Shown: positions 43,494 to 52,545, counted from the first letter of the stretch. The stretch is DNA of 64,000 bases from JACJYC01 sp964558465 (GCA_964558465.1 CAZLEF010000036.1:1-64000); one strand, 5' to 3'. Translations and numbers: made by a program. The notes: generated from the letters alone by a model not told the origin.

Positions 43494-43937
43494 TCAAAAC
43501 CAAGCCCCTCCAAGATTCCTGAAAGGCCAGGGAATAGCCAGCAGCATCAATAACAACCCCAGTAAATAAAACAGAAAAACGGTCTTGAATCCGGCGGAAT
43601 CAGGCGCTTGTCTTTTAGACCGGCTGTACCCAATGGTGATCAGGGCTACGGCGAGCGCCATCATTGTAACATGCTCAACAGAATAAAAGCGGCTGACCGG
43701 GTCTTTCATCATATCGCCAGTGAACTGAACCTTGTCGCTGACAAAATAGAGGATAACGCCAAGTAAAAGCTGTAGGTGGGTGACAATCAGGGAAAACAGG
43801 GCCAGTCTTTGTTTTTTAGGTTCAAAAACCACTTTCTTGCGCCACTTTGTCCAGGCCTGGAAAATGGCTGCAACGATTAATAATAGGATGATCCAGCGTA
43901 AACCGGAATGTGCTTGCCGTAAAATTACGTACATCAT
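43494..43937 (-). CDS. Four-helix membrane protein, cytochrome b-like
   Basis: A 147-residue membrane protein with four hydrophobic helices and histidines at helix positions (QAHSGLRW, VTHLQLLLG, VEHVTMMAL). Bacteroidota proteins of this size and pattern are often named 'cytochrome B', and the histidines could bind heme, but this is not shown here. It stands alone between the convergent valS and the YrdC-like gene. Function unknown. Confidence 0.7.
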   Translation of the reverse strand: MMYVILRQAHSGLRWIILLLIVAAIFQAWTKWRKKVVFEPKKQRLALFSLIVTHLQLLLGVILYFVSDKVQFTGDMMKDPVSRFYSVEHVTMMALAVALITIGYSRSKRQAPDSAGFKTVFLFYLLGLLLMLLAIPWPFRNLGGAWF

Positions 43938-44070
43938 GTTTTTTGCCGGCTAATATAGGCTCGCCCAGACTGAAAGCCAAAGGATCTGAGTTTTTTTTGT
44001 GCAATATATTTTTTAGGCTCGGAGGGATCCGGGAGCAACCCTGCCGGAATCATATTTAGCAGCTGCGCAA

Positions 44071-44631
44071 TCATTCCCGGAGAAACTCAAATTCATCCTT
44101 TCGGGTAAGCCGGACCATGACGGATGGTTCGCCCGGTATTTTTTCGCCTTGCCGGAATTTCACAACATAGTCCACCGCCTCAATGACATCCGAGCCAACC
44201 GCCCCGAAATGCGAAGGCAGGGTGGCGCCTTCGATCTGGGCGTATACTGAAACGATCGGCCGGCCCAAAGCCCCGATCAGTTCCCGGCAATATTTGTCCT
44301 GAACCACTCTGAATGCTGCTGACCGGCCATTCACCAGGACTTCAAGCGGCAATTGCCGGACTTTGTCGAACAGAACCGTGACCGGGCGGACATGGTAAAC
44401 CAGGAGGGTTTCGATCCTGGGGTGAACATGAGCGACGTATTCTCTGAGCATCTCAAGGGAGTCGACCAGGATCTCCACCTGGCCCGCAGGCCGCAGGCGA
44501 AGCAGCCTTTTGACGGCTACCGGGTCGCCTACATCACAACCGATGCTCCATAACGTATCGGTGGGAAACAGAATGACGCCGCTGTTCTCCAGTGTGTTCA
44601 GGGCGCCTGTGAGATCGTAGTGTTGAACCAT
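44071..44631 (-). CDS. YrdC/Sua5-like protein (threonylcarbamoyl-AMP synthase family)
   Basis: A 186-residue protein with the YrdC fold, whose family makes threonylcarbamoyl-AMP for the t6A37 modification of tRNA. Motifs: SGVILFPTDTLWSIGCDVGD, LLRLRPAGQVEILVDS (the KxR region) and VRPVTVLFDKV. The usual KRP-K/R pattern is weakened (LRLRPAG), so a regulatory or diverged role is possible. The frame runs to 44709; MVQHYDL at 44631 gives standard length, but a start at MFTNETS (44655) cannot be excluded. Confidence 0.8.
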   Translation of the reverse strand: MVQHYDLTGALNTLENSGVILFPTDTLWSIGCDVGDPVAVKRLLRLRPAGQVEILVDSLEMLREYVAHVHPRIETLLVYHVRPVTVLFDKVRQLPLEVLVNGRSAAFRVVQDKYCRELIGALGRPIVSVYAQIEGATLPSHFGAVGSDVIEAVDYVVKFRQGEKIPGEPSVMVRLTRKDEFEFLRE

Positions 44632-45205
44632 ACAAGAGGTTTCATTTGTAAACATTGTCCACATAGCATGATAATTAGCAGCGCGAATGGTTTGTTTTCC
44701 TGGAATCAAGGGGCAGGGGTCTGTTAATGATCAATGACCCCGTGCTGAAGGTTGCACCGGTGATAAAATCCTTCCTTTTATCAACTTGAAAAGCCGGCAT
44801 ACGGCAACTGCTTTTGCCTGCACACCGTTTCATAGGGAGCGAATCCTGCCGGGCGAACCGAGGGGGATGAGTTAATGTCGGTTATCGTACCTTTCTTGAA
44901 ATTAATAATTGCCGGCAGCCGATTCTGTAAATCTTTCGTTATATTGTGTGTCCGTCCTGATATCAAAATTCTCAATATTAACTCTTTTTTTTGCGTAGTA
45001 TTGTTCTGGATTGCAATTTTCATACTTAAACATGAGAAAACGTAAAATCTTGGATTCCACAAACGCGTTCACTAACTGTCCGGGCAGGATCTTTTGCTTG
45101 CCCGGGCCAAAAAGAAGAATAGAACCGCCAGGGGCGCCCGATGCCTGGAAAGGCTTAACCGGCCTGAACCAGATCCCGCTCAAATGCGATTTGAAACATC
45201 CGGCT
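44632..45205. other. Divergent intergenic region
   Basis: About 570 bases between the YrdC-like gene and the T9SS type B gene. The frame of the latter is open from 45011, but the encoded stretch is not protein-family-like and precedes the signal peptide. There is an imperfect hairpin near 44715 (GGGGTC/GACCCC). No tRNA or clear promoter octamer was found. Confidence 0.5.
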
Positions 45206-47494
45206 ATGAATTTAAAAACCGCTCATTCCAAAATTTACCCAGGCAATTTTCTCCTCCGGTTGCTGTTGCCGCTCCTCTTCCTTGCAGCGGGGAATTCCCT
45301 TTCCGCCAGGCATATTATCGGCGGCAATATGACCTATGAATGCCTGGGCAATAACACCTACCGGTTCACCCTTCAGATGTACCGGGATTGTTTTTGTTCG
45401 GATTGCGCTGATTTCGACCCGGTAGCTCATATTGCGGTTTACCGCTGCGGAAGTCAGATCAATTGCGGCAGTCTGGGGCAGTTCAGCGCTTTCCGGGAGA
45501 TTGATGTCCCGCTGTCAGGGCCTCCGATAAATGTGGAGCGACCCGACTACCCCTGCCTGATACCCCCTTCCGTTTGTGTGGAGCAAGGGATGTACACCTG
45601 GCAGATGACCCTGCCGCAGTCGTCCGAAAGTTATCATGTCTCTTATCAGCGATGCTGCCGCAATATCACCATCAGCAATATCGTGGCGCCCCAGAATTCA
45701 GGGGCGACCTTTACCATTGAAATCACGCCCCTGGCGCAGCAACTCTGCAACAACAGCCCGGTTTTCAACAGCTTTCCGCCCACCGTGATCTGCGCCAACC
45801 AGCCGTTGTCTTATGATCACTCGGCTACCGACCCGGACGGCGACCTGCTCGTTTATGAGTTTTGCAGCCCGTTGCTGGGCGGCGGACCGCTGCTGGACGG
45901 CAATTCCTTTGAGTCCTGCGATGGCGCCGCCCCCAATCCGGCTTGCGGGCCGCCTTATGACTTTGTGAGTTTCAAAGCGCCCAATTATACCCCGGCTTTC
46001 CCGATGGGGGGCGACCCCCCGGTGACCATCAACCCCTTTACCGGAGAAATCTCCGGGACGCCCACCACGCTGGGGCAGTTCGTGGTTGGCGTTTGTGTTT
46101 CAGAATACCGCGACGGGGAGTTGTTGAGCCGGGTCTTCAGGGATTTTCAATTTAATGTAGCCAACTGCGACCCCACCGTTGTGGCAGATGTGAAAGAAGA
46201 CAGGATCATCAACGACCAGGAATTCCTGATCCAGTCTTGCGGTGAATACACCATCAGTTTTCTGAATGAAAGTTATCAGCAGAATTTTATCAAAAGCCAC
46301 CGATGGGAATTTAATATCAATAATTCGATCCAGACCTTTAATGAGTGGAGCCCGACCGTAACGTTTCCAGGGGTAGGGGAGTACCGCGGCCGGCTCATGG
46401 TCAACCCCGGCCAGGATTGCGGCGATACCGCTTTTATTTATGTCAATATTTTCCCCGAGATCGAGGCAGGATTTACCTACGAATACGATACCTGCGTAGC
46501 CGGCCCCGTCCGCTTCACCGATACCTCAACCACCGGCTCCTGTTGCCTGACGAACTGGGATTGGGATTTTGGCGATAACGGGCAATCCGGGCGGCAAAAC
46601 CCCAGCCATCTTTACCGCCAGCCCGGTAATATTCCGGTAACCCTGACGGTCAGGGACACCAACCAGTGTGAAGATGAAATAACGGAGGTGATTCCTTATT
46701 TCCCGGTGCCCTCCCTCATCATTATTTCTCCGAGTACTTACAACGGCTGTGCTCCTGCCGATATATTTTTCGACAATCTGTCCTTTCCCATTGACGACAC
46801 TTATGATATTCTCTGGGATTTTGGCGACGGAGGCACAGAAACCGAAATCAGCCCCTCCCACATTTACACCAATCCAGGCACGTATTCCATCGGTGTGGAA
46901 ATCACCTCGCCCATCGGATGTATGACCGATACTTTCTTCAAAAACCTGATCACCATTTTACCGGCCCCGGAAGCCGGATTTTCCTACACGCCTTCGGATC
47001 CGAGCAACCTCAATCCCAAGGTGTTTTTTTCTGATGAATCCTCCGGCGCCAACGGCTGGATATGGGACTTTGGGACCGGCGTCCGGAGTTCCCTTGCCAA
47101 CCCGGTTTATACTTTCCCGGATACCGGGCTGTTTGAGGTCAGGCAGATTGTGGTTCACCCCAGCGGATGCAGGGATACGCTTGTTCGTTTGATCGATGTC
47201 AAACCGGAAGTGCGCTTTCATCTGCCCAATGCATTTACGCCGAATAACGATGGAACCAACGATACTTATCTGGGGGTGGGCATCATTCCCGGGCTCCGGA
47301 ATTTTAATATGACCATTTGGAACAGATGGGGCGAAATGATCTTTGAGACCAGCGACCCCAATGAGGGGTGGAACGGACTCAAAAACAACAAGGGCAAGGA
47401 GGCCCCCAACGGCGTCTACCTGGTCATGGTCACTTACACCGCGCCTAGAGGCCAGGTTTATTATTTGAAATCCTATGCCACGCTTGTCCGGTAA
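45206..47494 (+). CDS. Exported PKD-repeat protein with T9SS type B (CHU/gliding) C-terminal domain
   Basis: A 762-residue surface protein. The start at 45206 gives a signal peptide (MNLKTAHSKIYPGNFLLRLL followed by LPLLFLAAGNSLSA). The first 400 residues are cysteine-rich strands with no named domain. Then come at least three PKD domains with the WDFGD signature (NWDWDFGDNGQSG, ILWDFGDGGTETE, GWIWDFGTGVRSS). The end is the CHU_C/gliding-type domain for T9SS type B sorting (LPNAFTPNNDGTNDTYLG; TIWNRWGEMIFET; GVYLVMVTYT). Likely cell-surface attached or released, possibly adhesive. Alone in its transcript. Confidence 0.9.
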   Translation: MNLKTAHSKIYPGNFLLRLLLPLLFLAAGNSLSARHIIGGNMTYECLGNNTYRFTLQMYRDCFCSDCADFDPVAHIAVYRCGSQINCGSLGQFSAFREIDVPLSGPPINVERPDYPCLIPPSVCVEQGMYTWQMTLPQSSESYHVSYQRCCRNITISNIVAPQNSGATFTIEITPLAQQLCNNSPVFNSFPPTVICANQPLSYDHSATDPDGDLLVYEFCSPLLGGGPLLDGNSFESCDGAAPNPACGPPYDFVSFKAPNYTPAFPMGGDPPVTINPFTGEISGTPTTLGQFVVGVCVSEYRDGELLSRVFRDFQFNVANCDPTVVADVKEDRIINDQEFLIQSCGEYTISFLNESYQQNFIKSHRWEFNINNSIQTFNEWSPTVTFPGVGEYRGRLMVNPGQDCGDTAFIYVNIFPEIEAGFTYEYDTCVAGPVRFTDTSTTGSCCLTNWDWDFGDNGQSGRQNPSHLYRQPGNIPVTLTVRDTNQCEDEITEVIPYFPVPSLIIISPSTYNGCAPADIFFDNLSFPIDDTYDILWDFGDGGTETEISPSHIYTNPGTYSIGVEITSPIGCMTDTFFKNLITILPAPEAGFSYTPSDPSNLNPKVFFSDESSGANGWIWDFGTGVRSSLANPVYTFPDTGLFEVRQIVVHPSGCRDTLVRLIDVKPEVRFHLPNAFTPNNDGTNDTYLGVGIIPGLRNFNMTIWNRWGEMIFETSDPNEGWNGLKNNKGKEAPNGVYLVMVTYTAPRGQVYYLKSYATLVR

Positions 47495-47517
47495 CATGTA
47501 AAAAAAGCAACAAAAGG

Positions 47518-47548
47518 TTTTTGTAAATGAAAAATATGTTTACCTTTG
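47518..47548 (+). promoter_or_regulatory. Complete Bacteroidota promoter (-33 TTTG, -7 TAnnTTTG) for rplS
   Basis: TTTTTG (TTTG at 47520-47523) and TACCTTTG (47541-47548) are separated by 17 bp, matching the Bacteroidota housekeeping sigma consensus. The start codon of rplS follows 35 bp after the -7 element. Confidence 0.75.
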
Positions 47549-47583
47549 CACCGCTTTAAAAGAGACTTAAATTTTTGAGGAAA

Positions 47584-47946
47584 ATGGATGCTATTAAATT
47601 TGTACACGAACAACTGACGCCTGCCCGACAACTACCGAATTTCCGGCCAGGTGACAACGTCATCGTGAATTATAAAATCATAGAAGGAGATAAGGAACGG
47701 GTGCAGGCCTTCAGAGGCGATGTGATCCAGGTCAAAGGCGAGGGGGCAACCAAAACTTTCACCGTTCGAAAAATATCCAATGGCGTTGGTGTCGAGCGGA
47801 TCTTTCCGTTCACTTCCCCAAACATCGTTGACATTGAAGTGACCAAAAAAGGCAAGGTACGTCGCTCCAGACTGTTTTACCTGCGTGGTTTGGTCGGCAA
47901 AAAAGCCCGGATCAAGGAACGCAAATTTGTCAAGGAACAAAAATAA
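47584..47946 (+). CDS. rplS: 50S ribosomal protein L19
   Basis: A 120-residue ribosomal protein of the large subunit at the 30S-50S interface. The conserved middle is clear (FRPGDNVIVNYKIIEGDKER, QAFRGDVIQVKG, RKISNGVGVERIFP, RRSRLFYLRGLVGKKARIKE). The start ATG at 47584 has a TGAGGA-type Shine-Dalgarno just upstream; the TTG three codons earlier would overlap it. Monocistronic with its own promoter and terminator. Confidence 0.97.
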   Translation: MDAIKFVHEQLTPARQLPNFRPGDNVIVNYKIIEGDKERVQAFRGDVIQVKGEGATKTFTVRKISNGVGVERIFPFTSPNIVDIEVTKKGKVRRSRLFYLRGLVGKKARIKERKFVKEQK

Positions 47947-47968
47947 TCAGTTGTCCCTTTCAGGGTAT

Positions 47969-48144
47969 AACAAGCGTCATCCCGAATTTTGGCTTAGGCT
48001 GAAGTTCGGGATGACTCTTTTTATATCACACCTTGTCTCGTCTCCTGGGAAAGGCGCGAAGATTCCACAAAGAGTACAATTTCCCTGGCGCACTTTGTGA
48101 TTCCTTTGTGTCTTTGTGGTTAAAAATTCGCGATGACGCTTGTT
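47969..48144. repeat. Nested inverted-repeat element between rplS and the GH13-like gene
   Basis: A 13-bp perfect terminal inverted repeat (AACAAGCGTCATC at 47969 and GATGACGCTTGTT ending at 48144) encloses the rplS terminator hairpin and a copy of the CACAAAG-type dispersed repeat (CTTTGTG, CCTTTGTGTCTTTGTGGT) whose flanks GCGCGAA/TTCGCG also pair. No open frame. No target duplication was evident. Confidence 0.6.
47976..48022 (+). terminator. Terminator of rplS
   Basis: An 11-bp perfect stem GTCATCCCGAA/TTCGGGATGAC with an 18-base loop is followed by TCTTTTT, 30 bp after the rplS stop. Confidence 0.8.
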
Positions 48145-48149
48145 GGTTT

Positions 48150-50198
48150 TTATTCTAACCGGAAACACACGCCTTCGCCGGCCCTCAGAACCGGCAGTAT
48201 CCAATGATAACCATTGTAAGCAAGGGTTTTTGGAATGGAGATCTTCGGACCGGGCGCGGTAGAAAACACAAAAACCGGTTTCACCGATTTGTCAAAAGCC
48301 GGTATCAACAGGTTTTCAATTTTACCGGACAGGTCAAGGTTTGCTGCAAACAGGTATTTCGGGCGCCTGGCTTGCGTCCAGGCGATCGTTTTATACCCCC
48401 CTGCCGGGTCGGGCGGGATAAGCCACCTCGTTTGATCCTTACCGATCTCCCTCAGGATCTGTTCGGCGTGAATCCGGATTTCAGAAATTCTGCGGAAAAG
48501 CTTTTCATTTCCACCCCATTGGTAAGGGCCTTTTGTTGATTTGGGCCCCTCGCTGATCTGAAAAACATACAGTTTGGAGTAAAATTCATTCCCGGCAGGC
48601 CTGGGATGGGGATCCCGGGACTCAAATCCAAGGCCCATATAACTGGGCCAGTCGGTCAGGAAAAGACCGGTAAAAAACCTGACCTCATTGCCCTTGAGGT
48701 AAAATTTATCAAACCTCGGGTCGTCCTTGTCAGCGGTCATGACCGTAAAATTAGGGGCAAAATTCCGGGTTGCCGACAATGCCAGGTATTGCGAAAATGC
48801 CGTCATGAACCTGGAACTGCCAACTATCATGCTTTGTAAATCCCCCAGGGTCGATTCCGCATCGGATGCCTCAAGGTGATCGTATTCGTTGCCATAAGCC
48901 ATAACGCCGGGTGAAGCCATAAACGTTTCCGCAAAGTATCCAAAATACGGTACATTCTGCCGGATATGGTGTCTGACAGCTTTATGCGGATCGTAATAAA
49001 GATCAATCTCAGCCGGCGCCCCTTCCGGCCGCATTTGAACGTGCGACATATCGCCGCGCATGAAGTCAAAACCAAATTCCGCCTGTATCCGGCCATAATG
49101 CCCGCAAAAATAACGCCAGACCGCCTTTGCCGGCCGACTGAAATCGATGGCCCAGTTCTTGTTGTCATCCAGGCTTTCGTAAAACCGGTACCGGGTTAAC
49201 GGGCCAAACACGCGCGACATGGGTTGGGGGCGCCTGATCCGGTAGTCGCGCCAGACCCTGCCTGCCTCGTCAAGGACGCTGGCTTGGGGGCCAGGGTCCA
49301 CCTCGAGGCCGCGGTAGGGTGGGCCCATTGTGGCGGGAACGGGCTCGAGCCCCATGCGGAAAAGCAGATCCAGGATCTGTTCACGCCGTTGGTTTCGACC
49401 CTTATAATTTTCATGTGCGCCAAACAAGACCAGATTCCTGCGGTCTTCCGAAAAGGTTTCGCTGAAAAAACTTTCCGGATCGGACGGGAAATCAAGGGCC
49501 GGGATGGCGGGCCCTTTTTGGCTCAGCCAGTCCACGATGGCTGCCTGGACTTTCAGGTAAAGGCCCGCGCTATGGTCAACAATCGCCATTTCCTCCCTTT
49601 GCAACCATTCAAAGTATCCCGGGTTGGCCAGCACGATTTCAGAATAGCGGTCGGTATGCGGGATCACATCCATTCCAACGGATTTGCCCATCAAATGCAG
49701 GAGGTTGACAACAGCCTTTAACTGTTTTTCCACCGTGTTCAGACCCGGAACAAGGCCCGCCAGTTCAGGGCTGAAGAACTCAGGGTTGATCCGCCAGCTG
49801 GTCATCCCGTATAAACTGCCGACGACCCCCGGTTCCCAGATGGGCAATAAATGGACGGCAGATTGTACATCCGGCAAGGTCAGGGCGTATTTTACCACAT
49901 TCCAGAATGAACCGACCGTTCGCACATTTACCCCTGCCATGTTCGCCCGTTTGAGCCAGGTTGCATCCTGGTTTTTTGCCAGGGGGCTGGGGACGTTGAA
50001 CGCCGGATCAAGGGCCAGCTCGACTTTGGAATGGCCGAACCGGCGCGCCAGGAGGGCTAAAAAGGCGGAACCGTCCATTTTTACGGCCCCCCCCGGTAAA
50101 AGAAAAGGGATAAAAGAATGGCGTCGCCGGGCATATGCATCGGGCATCGGGCCCGAAATGGATTTTCCATCCATCTTAAAAGAAACCCCTCTGCTCAT
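48150..50198 (-). CDS. GH13-like (alpha-amylase family) enzyme
   Basis: A 682-residue cytoplasmic protein (no signal peptide) with traits of the glycoside hydrolase 13 barrel. Region I is GMDVIPHTD (Asp177, His181); region II has the R-x-D pattern DFMRGDMSH (Arg381, Asp383 as candidate nucleophile, His386); Glu424 in GYFAETF is the candidate acid/base. An early VHLLPIWEPGVVGSLYGMTS matches the first barrel strand of the family. The similarity is distant, so substrate (glucan, trehalose, maltooligosaccharide) cannot be given. A TGAGGT Shine-Dalgarno precedes the ATG, and the stop of the DoxX gene lies 9 bp upstream, so they form an operon, perhaps with the transaldolase. Confidence 0.75.
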   Translation of the reverse strand: MSRGVSFKMDGKSISGPMPDAYARRRHSFIPFLLPGGAVKMDGSAFLALLARRFGHSKVELALDPAFNVPSPLAKNQDATWLKRANMAGVNVRTVGSFWNVVKYALTLPDVQSAVHLLPIWEPGVVGSLYGMTSWRINPEFFSPELAGLVPGLNTVEKQLKAVVNLLHLMGKSVGMDVIPHTDRYSEIVLANPGYFEWLQREEMAIVDHSAGLYLKVQAAIVDWLSQKGPAIPALDFPSDPESFFSETFSEDRRNLVLFGAHENYKGRNQRREQILDLLFRMGLEPVPATMGPPYRGLEVDPGPQASVLDEAGRVWRDYRIRRPQPMSRVFGPLTRYRFYESLDDNKNWAIDFSRPAKAVWRYFCGHYGRIQAEFGFDFMRGDMSHVQMRPEGAPAEIDLYYDPHKAVRHHIRQNVPYFGYFAETFMASPGVMAYGNEYDHLEASDAESTLGDLQSMIVGSSRFMTAFSQYLALSATRNFAPNFTVMTADKDDPRFDKFYLKGNEVRFFTGLFLTDWPSYMGLGFESRDPHPRPAGNEFYSKLYVFQISEGPKSTKGPYQWGGNEKLFRRISEIRIHAEQILREIGKDQTRWLIPPDPAGGYKTIAWTQARRPKYLFAANLDLSGKIENLLIPAFDKSVKPVFVFSTAPGPKISIPKTLAYNGYHWILPVLRAGEGVCFRLE

Positions 50199-50207
50199 AC
50201 CTCAAAA

Positions 50208-50600
50208 TTATTTCACAAACCAATGGCCGATCAGCGGGATCTCGCGGCGATGCAGCCAGGCTACCAATCCGCTTGCAGTGAAAGCAACCAGAGCAAGTGT
50301 AAAGAGCTTGCCCCCGTCGCCGTTGACGTTGATCCCCAGGATGGCCAGGTGAAAGAAGATAGCCCCCGCCAATACCCCGAGTGCCAGAACGGCGCCCAGC
50401 GCCCGGCTGGTTGGCCGAAGCAATGCCAGACCCGCAATTAACTCAACAATTCCGACCGCGACCCTTCCCACCGGCTCCATACCCAGTTTTGAGAAAATAA
50501 ACACGCTGTCCGGGTGGGCGGTGAATTTGAAATACAGGGTCTGGATCAGGATGATCGCTGCAACGGCTGCTGCAATATTGGAAATCCATCTTCTGGTCAT
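50208..50600 (-). CDS. DoxX-like membrane protein
   Basis: A 130-residue protein with four membrane helices of the DoxX/DoxD-like group (ILIQTLYFKFTAHPDSVFIF; VAVGIVELIAGLALLRP; LALGVLAGAIFFHLAILG). The ATG at 50600 is used rather than a TTG three codons earlier. DoxX-like proteins are linked to redox or thiosulfate metabolism in some species, with no clear general role. Between the transaldolase (27 bp upstream) and the GH13-like gene (9 bp downstream). Confidence 0.8.
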   Translation of the reverse strand: MTRRWISNIAAAVAAIILIQTLYFKFTAHPDSVFIFSKLGMEPVGRVAVGIVELIAGLALLRPTSRALGAVLALGVLAGAIFFHLAILGINVNGDGGKLFTLALVAFTASGLVAWLHRREIPLIGHWFVK

Positions 50601-50627
50601 GGCGTTCAAAAATTAAGCGGTATCTGA

Positions 50628-51284
50628 TCAGGCGTTGGCTTTGCGGTGATCCTCCAGGAATTTGGCAAGGCCGATATCCGTCAATGGGTGGTTCAGCATG
50701 CCGAGGATGGCGGGCAAGGGGCAGGTCACCACATCGGCGCCGGCCAGCGCTGCCTCCACAATATGTTTGGAACTCCGGATGGAGGCGGCCAGAATTTGGG
50801 TGTCGTATCCTTGCATGGCATAAATCTCGGCAATTTGCCGGATCAGGTCCATGCCGTCCCAGTTGATGTCGTCAACCCTGCCTACAAATGGGGAGAGGTA
50901 GGTTGCGCCCACTTTTGCCGCCAGAATGGCTTGCGCAGCTGAAAAGACGAGGGTGCAATTGGTCCGGATGCCGAGGTCTGTAAAATGCGAAATCGCTTTT
51001 ATTCCATCTTTGATCATAGGGACCTTGACAACGATATTGGGCGCCAGGTCGGCCAGCCGTTTGCCTTCTTCTACCATGCCTTGAAAATCCGTGGCGATCA
51101 CTTCTGCGCTGACGTCGCCATCAACAATGTCGCAAATGTTTTGATAGTGGCGGCGGATGTTTTCCTCACCGGTTATGCCTTCCTTCGCCATCAGGGACGG
51201 ATTGGTCGTGACGCCGTCCAGGATGCCGAGATCCTTCGCTTCTTCAATTTGTTTCAGACTTGCTGTATCGATGAAAAATTTCAT
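50628..51284 (-). CDS. fsa: Transaldolase / fructose-6-phosphate aldolase family protein
   Basis: A 218-residue class I aldolase of the short transaldolase (TalC/Fsa) type. Markers: MKFFIDTASLKQIEEAKDLG, DGVTTNPSLMAKEG and NIVVKVPMIKDGIKA, where the Schiff-base lysine is in VKVP. Length is typical of the small forms (about 215). It acts in the non-oxidative pentose phosphate pathway or on fructose 6-phosphate; the two activities cannot be told apart by eye. First gene of a minus-strand set with DoxX and the GH13-like enzyme. Confidence 0.92.
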   Translation of the reverse strand: MKFFIDTASLKQIEEAKDLGILDGVTTNPSLMAKEGITGEENIRRHYQNICDIVDGDVSAEVIATDFQGMVEEGKRLADLAPNIVVKVPMIKDGIKAISHFTDLGIRTNCTLVFSAAQAILAAKVGATYLSPFVGRVDDINWDGMDLIRQIAEIYAMQGYDTQILAASIRSSKHIVEAALAGADVVTCPLPAILGMLNHPLTDIGLAKFLEDHRKANA

Positions 51285-51312
51285 TGGAATGGATTTTTTA
51301 AAGGTTCCGTCC

Positions 51313-51320
51313 CAAAGGTA
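51313..51320 (-). promoter_or_regulatory. Promoter -7 element (TAnnTTTG) for the transaldolase operon
   Basis: TACCTTTG on the minus strand, 28 bp before the transaldolase ATG, in the divergent gap with hemE. Confidence 0.55.
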
Positions 51321-51432
51321 ATGAACTTTTATGGCGTGAAAAGTACTTTTAAGGTAATCCCGGATCAGGACCGGGCGGCAAAAAATGACAATAAAACGAT
51401 TATTGGTTTATTCACAAGGGCTTATATTGCCA

Positions 51433-51440
51433 TAATTTTG
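51433..51440 (+). promoter_or_regulatory. Promoter -7 element (TAnnTTTG) directly before hemE
   Basis: TAATTTTG ends only 5 bases before the hemE ATG. If used, the transcript would start at or next to the first codon. Confidence 0.5.
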
Positions 51441-51445
51441 CGGCT

Positions 51446-52483
51446 ATGAAAATGAAAAATGATCTTTTGCTCCGGGTTGCCAACGGGGAAAGGGTTAGCC
51501 GCCCGCCGGTTTGGCTCATGCGGCAGGCCGGCCGTGTTCTGCCTCAATACAGGGCTATACGCGAAAAATTAAAGGGATTCAGAGATTTGGTCCAGAACCC
51601 GCAACTGGCGGCGGAGGTCACCATTCAGCCTGTCGAAGAATGGAATGTTGACGCAGCCATTATATTCAGCGATATCCTGGTCATACCCGAGGCTATGGGG
51701 CTGCCATATGAAATGGCTGAAGCCAAAGGGCCGTTTTTCCCATCCACCATCCGAAATTCAGCCGATATTGACCGTCTTTTAAGCGGGACAGAGGCGGCTC
51801 AACGTCTGGATTATGTTTATGAGGCTATAAAATGTACGGTTGCCGGCCTGGACGGGCGGGTTCCGCTGATCGGTTTTGCCGGGGCGCCCTGGACGATCCT
51901 GGCCTATATGGTGGAAGGCAAAGGCAGTAAAACCTTTGATACAGCCAAAAAAATGTTGTATTCCGAACCCGAAATGGCGCACCGGCTCCTGGATAAAATC
52001 ACCGGCGCCACCATTGCTTATTTGAATGCGCAGGTCAGCAGTGGGGCTCAGATATTGCAAATCTTCGATTCCTGGGCCGGATTGCTGAGCCCTGATCAAT
52101 ATGCTCAGTTCAGCCTGCCTTATATCAGGCGGATCTGCAAGGCCGTTTCCGGGGTTCGGCTGATCGTGTTCGCAAAAGGCGCCTGGTTTGCACTCGAAGA
52201 CCTCAGCCATACGGGCGCTGCCGTTCTTGGCCTGGATTGGAACATCCGGCCGGAGACCGCCCGCGCGATAACCGGACCCGACATCGGGTTTCAAGGCAAC
52301 CTGGACCCCTGCGCCCTGTATGCTCCGCCGGACAAAATCCGGGAGCTTACCCGTGAAATGTTAACAAAATTTGGCAACCGGCATATCGCCAACCTGGGTC
52401 ATGGATTGTATCCGGATATTTCAAAGGAAAGTGTGCGGATATTTGTAGAAACAGTGAAAGACTTTGATTATCAGGCTATTTGA
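51446..52483 (+). CDS. hemE: Uroporphyrinogen decarboxylase
   Basis: A 345-residue enzyme that removes four carboxyl groups from uroporphyrinogen III to give coproporphyrinogen III in heme synthesis. The N-terminal signature PPVWLMRQAGRVLPQYR and the central GFAGAPWTILAYMVEG are intact, as is the end motif FGNRHIANLGHGLYPD. An ATG two codons later (51452) is an equally possible start given how close the promoter lies. AccD follows after 115 bp with its own promoter candidate. Confidence 0.96.
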   Translation: MKMKNDLLLRVANGERVSRPPVWLMRQAGRVLPQYRAIREKLKGFRDLVQNPQLAAEVTIQPVEEWNVDAAIIFSDILVIPEAMGLPYEMAEAKGPFFPSTIRNSADIDRLLSGTEAAQRLDYVYEAIKCTVAGLDGRVPLIGFAGAPWTILAYMVEGKGSKTFDTAKKMLYSEPEMAHRLLDKITGATIAYLNAQVSSGAQILQIFDSWAGLLSPDQYAQFSLPYIRRICKAVSGVRLIVFAKGAWFALEDLSHTGAAVLGLDWNIRPETARAITGPDIGFQGNLDPCALYAPPDKIRELTREMLTKFGNRHIANLGHGLYPDISKESVRIFVETVKDFDYQAI

Positions 52484-52537
52484 CGAATTATGCTGAAATA
52501 GTTTTATGTGAAATGAAGAATTTATGCAAGGTATCCG

Positions 52538-52545
52538 TATTTTTG
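52538..52545 (+). promoter_or_regulatory. Promoter -7 element (TAnnTTTG) for accD
   Basis: TATTTTTG lies 53 bp before the accD ATG in the gap after hemE; a TTTATG about 12 bp further up is at most a partial -33 box. Confidence 0.4.

Noticed and set aside
45011..45205. N-terminal extension of the T9SS type B protein
   Set aside because: The signal peptide begins at 45206; the 65 codons upstream would bury it and show no family-like sequence.
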